DNA of 7,173 nt from Gemmatimonadota bacterium. GTDB lineage: Bacteria > Gemmatimonadota > Gemmatimonadetes > Gemmatimonadales > Gemmatimonadaceae. The notes beneath the pieces are model-generated. The model saw nothing but the letters and a program-made list of their open reading frames with translations, ran no database searches and was not told where the DNA came from. The first letter of the stretch is position 1, and the number at the start of each line of letters is the position of its first letter. Location: contig JAQBQC010000024.1 of NCBI GenBank assembly GCA_028287205.1, positions 1-7,173 of the forward strand. Reading direction: 5' to 3'. The translations under genes and the position numbers were made by a program. Shown piece after piece: positions 1 through 6,043 of this stretch.

Positions 1-438
1 GCCTTGCTCGGCGACGTCGGTGCGCGTGAAGCCCGCGAGCAGGCGCATGTCGTTGAAGCGCGTTCCCATCACCACCACGTGCCCCGACTTCGCATCCATC
101 GGATCGTAGGCGCGAAACACCACGCTGAACCCGTTCGATGTGGCGCATACGATCACAGGTCCACGGGCGAGCGTGCGCCGTCGGGCCTCCACCGCGTCGA
201 CCAACGTGCGCCCGCGGTCCCACGATTCCAATGCGATCATCTCGCGATCCGACGTGCCCGGGAGCTCCGTATACCCGTTGCGCTCTACGAACGCTTCAGC
301 ACAGAACGCGGCAGTGTCCTGCGCAGTATCGAGCGACGCGGATGGCAACTGGCAGTCGCGCGCACCGTTGGCAAGGTGGAGACCCGAGTGCATGGCAACA
401 GCCAGCGCAGCCGCCGACACCGCTCCTGCGATGCTCAC
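1..438 (-). CDS. Unrecognised protein, possibly exported (5' part; runs off the window)
   Basis: An open frame of 146 codons, read from the reverse complement, that continues past the left edge without a stop. It begins at a GTG (436-438) overlapping the lgt stop as GTGA, the pattern used by its neighbours. Alternative starts are a GTG at 418-420 with AGGAG 2 nt upstream, and an ATG at 391-393. Residues 2-23 are Ala-rich and mildly hydrophobic (SIAGAVSAAALAVAMHSG), which could be a weak signal peptide, though the basic n-region is missing. Three cysteines follow (C29, C46, C98). The rest alternates polar helices with beta stretches such as GPVIVCATSNGFSVVFRAYD (93-112) and GHVVVMGTRFND (119-130). 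I do not recognise the family. Evidence for coding: coupling with lgt, continuous frame, strand agreement and mixed amino-acid content, unlike the Arg/His-rich shadow frames on the other strand. Confidence 0.6.
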   Translation of the reverse strand, partial: MSIAGAVSAAALAVAMHSGLHLANGARDCQLPSASLDTAQDTAAFCAEAFVERNGYTELPGTSDREMIALESWDRGRTLVDAVEARRRTLARGPVIVCATSNGFSVVFRAYDPMDAKSGHVVVMGTRFNDMRLLAGFTRTDVAEQG

Positions 439-1259
439 GCGACCGCGTAGATGCCGCGGGCGGAGCCGCGCACATCGCGGCGAATGCGCATCACGTACAG
501 CCCCGCGATGATGAACAGGATCGCAAGGAGCTGCGCGATCGTGAACACGCCGAACGCGTGATCATCCTTGGCGCGAAGAAACTCGACCACGAAGCGCTCG
601 ACGCCGGCGAGCACCATGTAGAGGCCCATCAGCCATCCCTCGGCGTGCTTGTGATCGCGCAGCCGCCACAGGATCAGGAACATGGCGAAGCCGAGGACGA
701 CCTCGAGCAGCTGTGTCGGATAGACGGACAGCACCGTCGATGTCGACACTCCGGGTGGGATCGAGGAGTGGAAGGCGGCGAGATTTCCCGCGGTGGACGG
801 CGGCGCGCCTTCGGGAAAGCTCACCGCGAAGCGCGACGACCAGGGGCGACCGTAGTCGTCGCCCACGGCCCAGCACCCCGTTCGGCCGATCGAGTATGCG
901 GCAGCGATGCCGATCCCCGCGACATCCGCGATCCGCCATGCATTCAGCTGTTTGCGGTGAATGACGAGAAAGACCGCGATGATGCCGCCGATCAAGCCGC
1001 CCCAGAATACGAATCCGCCGCGGCTCCACAGGGTCGTGATGTCGTGCGTGAGGATCACGTAATAGATCTTGGCGCCGAGCAGTCCGCCGATCACCGCGGC
1101 GAAGACGAGATCGCCGATTGGCTCGGGATCGTACCCGCGGCGCTGGAGCTCGCGTTGCGAGATCACCTGCGCGATCGCGAACGCCATCAGCACTGCGATG
1201 CCGAAGCCCGTGAAGGTAAAGATCCCGATCGGGTACGAAAATGGGTGGTGAACGGTCAT
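435..1259 (-). CDS. lgt: Prolipoprotein diacylglyceryl transferase Lgt
   Basis: A 274-residue polytopic inner-membrane enzyme that moves diacylglycerol from phosphatidylglycerol to the lipobox cysteine of preprolipoproteins. About seven membrane segments can be read (roughly 14-34, 49-70, 84-101, 111-124, 176-197, 207-226, 240-258). Family landmarks: GFVFWGGLIGG (82-92), the signature YSIGRTGCWAVGDDYGRPW (122-140), VYPTQLLEVV (179-188) and ERFVVEFLRAKDD (221-233). R126 and R229 line up with E. coli R143 and R239. W86 stands where E. coli has His103 (SFHGG), and C129 where E. coli has Asn146 (GRIGN). The GxxGC..GDDYGRP form is a known type in other Lgt branches, so I read it as a lineage variant and not a broken enzyme. 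The ATG overlaps the tsaD stop, and the TGA overlaps the next GTG. The start opens with a typical short polar arm before the first helix. Confidence 0.93.
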   Translation of the reverse strand: MTVHHPFSYPIGIFTFTGFGIAVLMAFAIAQVISQRELQRRGYDPEPIGDLVFAAVIGGLLGAKIYYVILTHDITTLWSRGGFVFWGGLIGGIIAVFLVIHRKQLNAWRIADVAGIGIAAAYSIGRTGCWAVGDDYGRPWSSRFAVSFPEGAPPSTAGNLAAFHSSIPPGVSTSTVLSVYPTQLLEVVLGFAMFLILWRLRDHKHAEGWLMGLYMVLAGVERFVVEFLRAKDDHAFGVFTIAQLLAILFIIAGLYVMRIRRDVRGSARGIYAVA

Positions 1260-2296
1260 GCGGAACGTGAGCCGGGTATGGGGAGTGAGGCGGCGGCCGA
1301 GAGGGCCGATGACGCGCGCTCGCCGGACTCGAAGTGAAAGAGTCCCGCGCGGGCGATCATTGCGGCGTTGTCCGTGGCGAGCCGCGCGGATGGAGCATAG
1401 ACGGTTGCGCCAACCTCCGCCAGCCGCTCGCGCATTCGCGAGACGAGCGTGCGATTGCAGGCAACGCCGCCGCCCAGTACGACGCGCGCACGGCCGCTCT
1501 CACGCGCCGCGCGCAAAGTTTTTTCAACGAGCGTATCGATGAGCGCGTCCTGAAATCCGCGCGCGATGTTCGCGCGCTCGGACTCGATGTCGACCTTCTG
1601 GGTCGCCAGTCGCACCGCGGTCTTGAGCCCGCTGAACGACAGATCGTAGAAGTCACCGTCGCCCGGACGTGCGTTCGTGCGAACCATCGGCCTGCTGAAA
1701 CGGAACCGCGTCGGGTCTCCGGTGGCCGCCGCGCGCTCGATGTGCGGACCGCCGGGGTAGGGCATGCCGAGCAGCTTGGCGATCTTGTCGAACGCCTCGC
1801 CGGCGGCGTCGTCGCGCGTGGTTCCCAGCACGCGATAGCTCCCCCATTGCTCGACATCGAGCAGCAGCGTGTGACCGCCCGAGATGAGCAGCGCGATGAA
1901 GGGCGGAACCGCATCCGCGTGCTCGAGCGATGTTGCGAAGAGATGCCCTTCCATGTGGTGCACGCCGACAACGGGAATTCCGGTGGCGTACGCGAGCGCC
2001 TTTCCGTAGGCGACGCCCACGAGAAGCGCTCCAACGAGGCCCGGGCCCTCCGTCACCGCGACGACATCGATGTCGGCGAGCGTCGAGCCCGCATCGGCGA
2101 GCGCGCGCTCGACCACCGGGACGATGCTCGTGAGGTGCGCGCGCGACGCGATCTCCGGAACGACACCGCCGAACACACGATGGATGTCCTGCGAAAGAAT
2201 CACGAGCGAGCGCTGGTGCACGTCGTTGCCGCTGCCCTCGAGCACCGCTGCGGAAGTCTCGTCGCACGAGGTCTCGATGCCGAGCACGCGCGTCAT
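1256..2296 (-). CDS. tsaD: tRNA N6-threonylcarbamoyladenosine transferase TsaD
   Basis: A 346-residue ASKHA-fold enzyme (Kae1/Qri7/YgjD family) that transfers the threonylcarbamoyl group from TC-AMP to A37 of ANN-decoding tRNAs, working with TsaB and TsaE, neither of which is in the window. Motifs: LGIETSCDETSAAV (5-18), GGVVPEIASRAH (43-54), VTEGPGLVGALLVG (81-94), VHHMEGH (112-118) with metal ligands H114 and H118, LLISGGHT (136-143), DDAAGEAFDK (162-171), PYPGGPHIE (179-187), LSFSGLKTAV (219-228), GGGVACN (275-281) and ATDNAAMIA (307-315) with the third ligand D309. The last motif usually reads CTDNxAMIA, so a Cys is replaced by Ala at 307. The length is normal. The ATG overlaps the preceding stop, and the TGA overlaps the lgt start. 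The enzyme is cytoplasmic and the gene is almost always essential in bacteria. Confidence 0.97.
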   Translation of the reverse strand: MTRVLGIETSCDETSAAVLEGSGNDVHQRSLVILSQDIHRVFGGVVPEIASRAHLTSIVPVVERALADAGSTLADIDVVAVTEGPGLVGALLVGVAYGKALAYATGIPVVGVHHMEGHLFATSLEHADAVPPFIALLISGGHTLLLDVEQWGSYRVLGTTRDDAAGEAFDKIAKLLGMPYPGGPHIERAAATGDPTRFRFSRPMVRTNARPGDGDFYDLSFSGLKTAVRLATQKVDIESERANIARGFQDALIDTLVEKTLRAARESGRARVVLGGGVACNRTLVSRMRERLAEVGATVYAPSARLATDNAAMIARAGLFHFESGERASSALSAAASLPIPGSRSA

Positions 2297-2748
2297 GGCG
2301 AGATTCGATTCCCGCGCGAGGGGCGCGCCGCCACCGGGGGGACGAGCGCGAGCGGGAGGCGCACGAGATGCGGCCGCACGTCGACCACCTTCACATCCGC
2401 CTCGTTCGACGTGAACACATCGGAGGGATGAACCGCGAACACCGTGTCATCCATGGCCACCGACCGGCGGAGCTGCGGCGACGCGCTGTACAGCTTGAGC
2501 AGCTCGCGTCCGCGTCCCGACACGAGCGCCTGCACCGTTGGCGGCTGCGCGGACATCGTCACGTTGGAGTCGAGCGTGAGCGCGAGATGGACGTCGATCC
2601 ACGCCTCCGAGGGCTCCTCGGAGCGCACGATCACCCAGAGTACCATGGCGAAGAAGAGCGCCGAGAATTTCACGGGCAGATGCTCGGTCGTCGCCGATGC
2701 GAACCGGCGCTTGACCGAGAGCATTCTGGAAGACGGTGCGGGCACCAC
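2293..2748 (-). CDS. YbbR-like single-domain membrane protein
   Basis: A protein of 151 residues from the first GTG. A basic N-terminal part (1-20) is followed by KFSALFFAMVLWVIVRSEEP (27-46), the typical membrane helix of YbbR/CdaR proteins (family style: lKllSLllAxxLWxyV), then one extracytoplasmic beta-rich domain (about 48-130) with the YbbR-style segments WIDVHLALTLD and PPTVQALVSGRGRELLKLY. CdaR proteins usually have several YbbR domains and regulate the c-di-AMP cyclase CdaA, which is normally next door. Here there is one domain and no cdaA in the window. The GTG at 2746-2748 lies 1 nt after the stop of the thioredoxin gene. A second GTG (2743-2745) or the ATG at 2722-2724 are possible starts; none has a convincing Shine-Dalgarno. 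The stop overlaps the tsaD ATG. The family call rests mainly on the membrane-helix motif and size. Confidence 0.68.
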   Translation of the reverse strand: MVPAPSSRMLSVKRRFASATTEHLPVKFSALFFAMVLWVIVRSEEPSEAWIDVHLALTLDSNVTMSAQPPTVQALVSGRGRELLKLYSASPQLRRSVAMDDTVFAVHPSDVFTSNEADVKVVDVRPHLVRLPLALVPPVAARPSRGNRISP

Positions 2749-2749
2749 G

Positions 2750-3301
2750 CTATTTACCCGGCTCCGCGAGCAGTTGAGCGATGAGTGCGCGATTGGTCGC
2801 GCTGTTCCAGTCGGACGCGCCGATCACCTTTTTCCGGATGACGCCGTCGCGCGCGATGATGAACGTCTCTGGTACCCCCGTGGTCTGGTAATCGTTCGTG
2901 ATCTTGCCTGTAGGATCGTAGAGAATCTGGAAGGTGAGCCCGAACTCCTTCACGAACTCGCGAATCTTGCTCTCGAATCCGGGGTCATCCATGCTCACCG
3001 CGACGACCTTGAGCCCTTGCGGCGCCATCGCCTGGTGCAGCTTCTCGATCGCGGGCATCTCGTCGCGACAGGGCAGGCAGAACGTTCCCCAGATGTTGAG
3101 GAGCACGACCTGTCCCTTGTAGTCGGCGAGCGTCTGCGTGCGCGGCACCGAGTCGACGGTCACCGCGTGAAATGGCGGCGCCTTCGTTCCAACGGACACG
3201 GGATAGAGCTGATCGCCAAGCAGGCGCGATGCCGCAAAGAGGGCACCGCCGAGCACGAGGACGATGATCCCGACGATGGTCCACTGCCGTTGCGCCGTCA
3301 T
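2750..3301 (-). CDS. Membrane-anchored TlpA/ResA-family thiol-disulfide oxidoreductase
   Basis: A 183-residue thioredoxin-fold protein held in the membrane by one N-terminal segment (about 8-27, WTIVGIIVLVLGGALFAAS), with the catalytic domain (about 37-180) outside. It probably reduces disulfides in exported proteins, as ResA and CcmG do for apocytochrome c. Visible motifs: GTKAPPFHAVTVD (38-50), the AhpC-TSA/redoxin entry; VVLLNIWGTFCLPCRDEMP (65-83) with the CxxC at C75/C78; VVAVSMDD (99-106); and the cis-proline loop TGVPETFII (141-149, P144). E81 occupies the place of B. subtilis ResA Glu80, three residues after the second cysteine, which favours a ResA-like role. The residue before the first cysteine is Phe where Trp is usual (WCxPC). 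The start overlaps the rpe stop (ATGA) and has GGAG upstream. No cytochrome c maturation gene is nearby, so the exact partner is unknown and I give no symbol. Confidence 0.9.
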   Translation of the reverse strand: MTAQRQWTIVGIIVLVLGGALFAASRLLGDQLYPVSVGTKAPPFHAVTVDSVPRTQTLADYKGQVVLLNIWGTFCLPCRDEMPAIEKLHQAMAPQGLKVVAVSMDDPGFESKIREFVKEFGLTFQILYDPTGKITNDYQTTGVPETFIIARDGVIRKKVIGASDWNSATNRALIAQLLAEPGK

Positions 3302-3963
3302 GCGTGCTCCGTGCAGAGCGCGCGCAGCGCTGCGATCTCCGCGCGCGGATCCGGCGCGGAGAACACCGCGTTGCCCGCGACGAAGGTGTCCGCGCCTGCG
3401 CGCCACACCTGCTCGATCGTCGCACGGCTGATTCCGCCATCCACCTCGAGCGCCGCGCGACTGTTCGTCTCGATCAGCAGCAGGCGCGCGCGCCGCACCT
3501 TGTCCAGCGAGCTCGCGATGAACGACTGGCCGCCGAAACCCGGATTCACGGTCATCACGAGCAGCACGTCGAGATCCGTCGCGACCTCGCGCACCGCCTC
3601 GAGGGGCGTCGACGGATTGATCGCGACGCCGGCGCCGCAGCCGAGCTCACGGATGCGCGCGAGCTGCCGATTGAGATGCGGCGCCGCCTCGGCGTGTATC
3701 GTCATGTTGTTCGCGCCCGCCTTCGCGAAGGCGTCGAAGTAGCTCTCCGGCTCGACGACCATGAGATGCACGTCGAGCGGCAACTTCGTGAGCTTGCGTA
3801 CCGTCTCGATGACCTTGGCGCCAAATGAAAGGTTGGGCACGAATCTGCCATCCATCACGTCGATGTGAATCCAGTCTGCGCCGCCGGCCTCGAGGCGCGC
3901 GACGTCGTCCGCGAGGTGCGCGAAGTCGGCGCTGAGGATGGATGGCGCGATGCGGCACGTCAT
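3298..3963 (-). CDS. rpe: Ribulose-phosphate 3-epimerase
   Basis: A 221-residue cytoplasmic TIM-barrel metalloenzyme that interconverts ribulose 5-phosphate and xylulose 5-phosphate in the pentose phosphate pathway. Motifs in order: IAPSILSADF (5-14), HIDVMDGRFVPNLSFG (33-48), LDVHLMVVEPE (63-73), NPSTPLE (116-122), MTVNPGFGGQSFI (137-149), EVDGGIS (173-179) and VAGNAVF (195-201). The metal ligands expected in the family are all present: H33, D35, H66 and D175. The phosphate-binding loop reads AGNAVF where AGSAVF is usual, a mild substitution. The length is normal. The ATG overlaps the stop of the PASTA gene and the TGA overlaps the tlpA-like start, both ATGA. The product, xylulose 5-phosphate, is not a direct precursor of the thiazole made by the upstream genes, so I see no simple pathway link between the two. 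Confidence 0.97.
   Translation of the reverse strand: MTCRIAPSILSADFAHLADDVARLEAGGADWIHIDVMDGRFVPNLSFGAKVIETVRKLTKLPLDVHLMVVEPESYFDAFAKAGANNMTIHAEAAPHLNRQLARIRELGCGAGVAINPSTPLEAVREVATDLDVLLVMTVNPGFGGQSFIASSLDKVRRARLLLIETNSRAALEVDGGISRATIEQVWRAGADTFVAGNAVFSAPDPRAEIAALRALCTEHA
3307..3310 (-). promoter_or_regulatory. Shine-Dalgarno of the TlpA/ResA-like gene
   Basis: GGAG on the minus strand with 5 nt spacing to the ATG at 3299-3301. It supports this start against a 35-codon Arg-rich upstream extension inside rpe. Confidence 0.45.
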
Positions 3964-4700
3964 GGTCCCCTCGGTGCGGCCGCGACTCGCAGGCGCACGG
4001 TCACGCCCGGGGGCGCCGGCTCGTTGCCGCGAGGATCCTGGCTCGTGACGGTGCCCTCGGGTGCGCCCCTCGTCACCGTGTCCGCCTGCGCCGGCGCAAC
4101 GCGAAATCCAACCTGCATCAGGAGCTGCGCGGCTGAGGAGAACGTCTGGCCAATGACATCGGGCACCGCGAGCTGTGCGGGGCCACTGCTCACCACGAAC
4201 GATACCTCGGAGGGGAGCGGTGTTTTCTGTCCTGCCGCCGGCGTCGTCGACAGCACCTGTCCACGCGGCGAGGGGCTCTCGTGCTGCGTGACGTCGCCGG
4301 CTTCCAGCCCCGCGTTCTGCAGTGCGAGCTCCGCCTGCGCCCGCGTCATCCCGACGAGCTGCGGCACGCTCGTAGTACGCTGCCCCTGGCTCACGTCGAG
4401 CACGACCTTCGTTCCGCGCGGCTCGACCGCATCGGGGAGTGGACTCTGGCCGAGCACCTGACCGGAGCCGGAGCCGGCGGTGAAACGCTGCTCACCGCGC
4501 TGCGCCGCGAAGCCAAGCTTTTGAAGCTGGGCGGCCGCGGCCTCGTACGTCTGCCCCACGACGTTCGGCACCTTCGTGTCCGTTGTGACGAGATGTGCCG
4601 GGAAAATGAAGAAGGCCACGATCAGATAAGCGAGAAGAAATCCGCTCATGATCGCAACCAGGTATGGGATGGAGCGCCGCGCGGTTCCGCGCAGCGTCAC
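3960..4700 (-). CDS. Stand-alone three-PASTA-domain membrane protein
   Basis: A 246-residue protein: a short basic cytoplasmic end (1-10, TLRGTARRS), one membrane segment at about 11-33 (IPYLVAIMSGFLLAYLIVAF and following), then three PASTA repeats at about 42-105, 109-172 and 177-240. Each opens with the family motif: KVPNVVGQTYEAA, SVPQLVGMTRAQAE and AVPDVIGQTFSSA. Each closes with an x-VxLxVS-like strand (KVVLDVSQG, EVSFVVSSG, TVRLRVAA). PASTA domains bind peptidoglycan fragments or beta-lactams in Ser/Thr kinases and some PBPs, and act outside the membrane. No kinase or transpeptidase domain exists here: the region upstream is rsmB in another frame. The GTG start at 4698-4700 overlaps the rsmB stop (GTGA) and has a good Shine-Dalgarno. 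The longer frame upstream is Arg-rich shadow. It is coupled to rpe downstream by ATGA. The function is unknown; a cell-wall sensor or scaffold is an inference. Confidence 0.9.
   Translation of the reverse strand: MTLRGTARRSIPYLVAIMSGFLLAYLIVAFFIFPAHLVTTDTKVPNVVGQTYEAAAAQLQKLGFAAQRGEQRFTAGSGSGQVLGQSPLPDAVEPRGTKVVLDVSQGQRTTSVPQLVGMTRAQAELALQNAGLEAGDVTQHESPSPRGQVLSTTPAAGQKTPLPSEVSFVVSSGPAQLAVPDVIGQTFSSAAQLLMQVGFRVAPAQADTVTRGAPEGTVTSQDPRGNEPAPPGVTVRLRVAAAPRGP
3967..3972 (-). promoter_or_regulatory. Shine-Dalgarno-like site of rpe
   Basis: GAGGGG on the minus strand lies 3 nt before the rpe ATG, inside the last codons of the PASTA gene. The match is partial, and coupling through the overlapping stop and start may matter more. 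Confidence 0.4.
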
Positions 4701-6043
4701 CCGCCCACCTTCCGGAGCCGAGCCGCGAACGCGCCGTCCACGCCGTTGCGCTGGGGGAGCACGCGCAGGCGGCCGGCATCCAGCACGCTCGCCGGCACGA
4801 CCCCCTCCGACGGCGGCTCGAGTTGCCAGTCGCTTCGCTCCGCGAGGAAGCTCTCGATCTGCGCGTCGTTCTCCTCGGGCTCGAGCGAGCACGTGCTGTA
4901 GATGAGCAGCCCGCCGGGACGCACGACGGCGGCTGCCGCGCGCAGGATGCTGCGCTGCAGTGCGGCCATCACCGCGAGATCGGAGATGCGCAGGCGCCAC
5001 CGCGCGTCGGGGTGGCGGCGCAGCGTTCCCGTGCCGGTACAGGGAACATCGATCAGCACGGCGTCCATCTCGCGAACGGCGGGATTGCGCGCGTCCATCA
5101 CGATCGACGAGATGTTGCGCGCCTCGACACGCCGCAGATTCTCGATGAGCCGCTGCGTGCGATTCAGGTTGCGATCGCCGGCGACGACGATCGATGCGGT
5201 GCGCGAGAGCTCGAGCGTCTTGCCACCGGGCGCGGCGCACAGATCCGCGATGCGCGCATCGGCCGGAAGGTCGGCGTACTGCGTGACGAGTGTCGACGCC
5301 GGATCCTGCACGAAGAAAAATCCCTTGCGGAAGGCGCCGAGCTCCGTGAGCGAGATGCCGTGTGGCAGCTGGATGCTGTCGCGCAGCAGCGGGCTCTCCG
5401 ACACGTCGATTCCCGCGTTCTCGAGCATGGCTTCGAGCTGCTCGCGCACGATGCCGTAGGGCCGCAGCACGATCGAGGGCTCGGTGTTGTTCGCGATCAG
5501 CAGCCGCTCCGTCTCCGCGGCGCCCCAGCGCGCGACCCAGCGCGCCACGAGCCAGCGCGGATGCGAGTGCTGCAGCGCGAGCGCATCCACCGGATCCGTG
5601 AGCGTCGGCAGCGTCAGCTCGTTCCGCTCGCGATCGACGCGCCGGAGCACGGCGTTCGCCAGCTTGCTCGCGCCGATGCCATGACGCTGCTTCGCGAGCT
5701 CCACCATCTGCGCGATCGCGGCGTACGCGGGCACGCTGCGCATCGAGAGCAGCTGGTACGCGCCGAGGCGGAGCAGGTCGCCGAGGTCGGGATCGAGCCG
5801 TACGAGACCACCCTTGACGCGCTCGCTGAGATACGCGTCGAGTATGCTCCGCTGCCGCAGCATCCCGAACACGAGCTCCTGCGTCCAGCGCCGGTCGCGC
5901 GCATCGAGCGGGGCCACGCGGGCATCGAAGGCGGCATCGAGCAGCTTGCCGCTGCGAAGATCGGCGCAGAGGTCTGCCGCGATACGCCGCGAGTCGGTGA
6001 CTCCCGCAACGGGACGGACGAGTGTCGGCGGGCGCTCTGTCAT
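4697..6043 (-). CDS. rsmB: 16S rRNA (cytosine-967-C5)-methyltransferase RsmB
   Basis: A 448-residue SAM-dependent RNA methyltransferase (E. coli RsmB has 429) that makes m5C967 in 16S rRNA. Residues about 12-145 form a NusB-like RNA-binding domain, with the signature LDARDRRWTQELVFGMLRQR (46-65) and ASKLANAVLRRVDRER (125-140). The Rossmann methyltransferase domain follows: motif I DLCAAPGGKTLELS (267-280), the acidic GDRNLNR (289-295), motif IV DVPCTGTGTLRRHPDARWR (332-350) and motif VI YSTCSLEPEEN (382-392). Both RsmB cysteines are present: C335 in motif IV and C385, the expected catalytic nucleophile, in motif VI. The frame stays open 63 codons further upstream inside thiG, but that stretch is Arg/His-rich shadow sequence; the ATG at 6041-6043 overlaps the thiG stop and opens the conserved domain. 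The stop overlaps the next gene's GTG. It is unusual that thi genes, rather than fmt, lie immediately upstream. Confidence 0.96.
   Translation of the reverse strand: MTERPPTLVRPVAGVTDSRRIAADLCADLRSGKLLDAAFDARVAPLDARDRRWTQELVFGMLRQRSILDAYLSERVKGGLVRLDPDLGDLLRLGAYQLLSMRSVPAYAAIAQMVELAKQRHGIGASKLANAVLRRVDRERNELTLPTLTDPVDALALQHSHPRWLVARWVARWGAAETERLLIANNTEPSIVLRPYGIVREQLEAMLENAGIDVSESPLLRDSIQLPHGISLTELGAFRKGFFFVQDPASTLVTQYADLPADARIADLCAAPGGKTLELSRTASIVVAGDRNLNRTQRLIENLRRVEARNISSIVMDARNPAVREMDAVLIDVPCTGTGTLRRHPDARWRLRISDLAVMAALQRSILRAAAAVVRPGGLLIYSTCSLEPEENDAQIESFLAERSDWQLEPPSEGVVPASVLDAGRLRVLPQRNGVDGAFAARLRKVGG
4705..4710 (-). promoter_or_regulatory. Shine-Dalgarno deciding the GTG start of the PASTA gene
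   Basis: The minus strand has AGGTGG ending 4 nt before the GTG at 4698-4700, within the last codons of rsmB. It selects this GTG over the much longer open frame that continues upstream inside rsmB to 5240. Confidence 0.6.

Noticed and set aside
138..1337. A 399-codon plus-strand frame opposite lgt and the unknown gene
   Set aside because: Lgt on the minus strand has all family landmarks. The antisense frame is low-complexity and charged, without a domain.
1334..2431. A 365-codon plus-strand frame opposite tsaD
   Set aside because: Antisense to an intact tsaD; its Arg/His/Glu-rich content is a shadow pattern.
2444..3742. A 432-codon plus-strand frame opposite the YbbR-like, thioredoxin and rpe genes
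   Set aside because: It crosses three genes supported by motifs and coupled starts, and shows no domain of its own.
4701..5240. Upstream extension of the PASTA frame into rsmB (about 180 codons), considered as a lost kinase domain
   Set aside because: The sequence is Arg/Ala-rich with no kinase glycine loop, HRD or DFG motif, and it overlaps the RsmB catalytic domain in another frame. The GTG with AGGTGG upstream is the better start.
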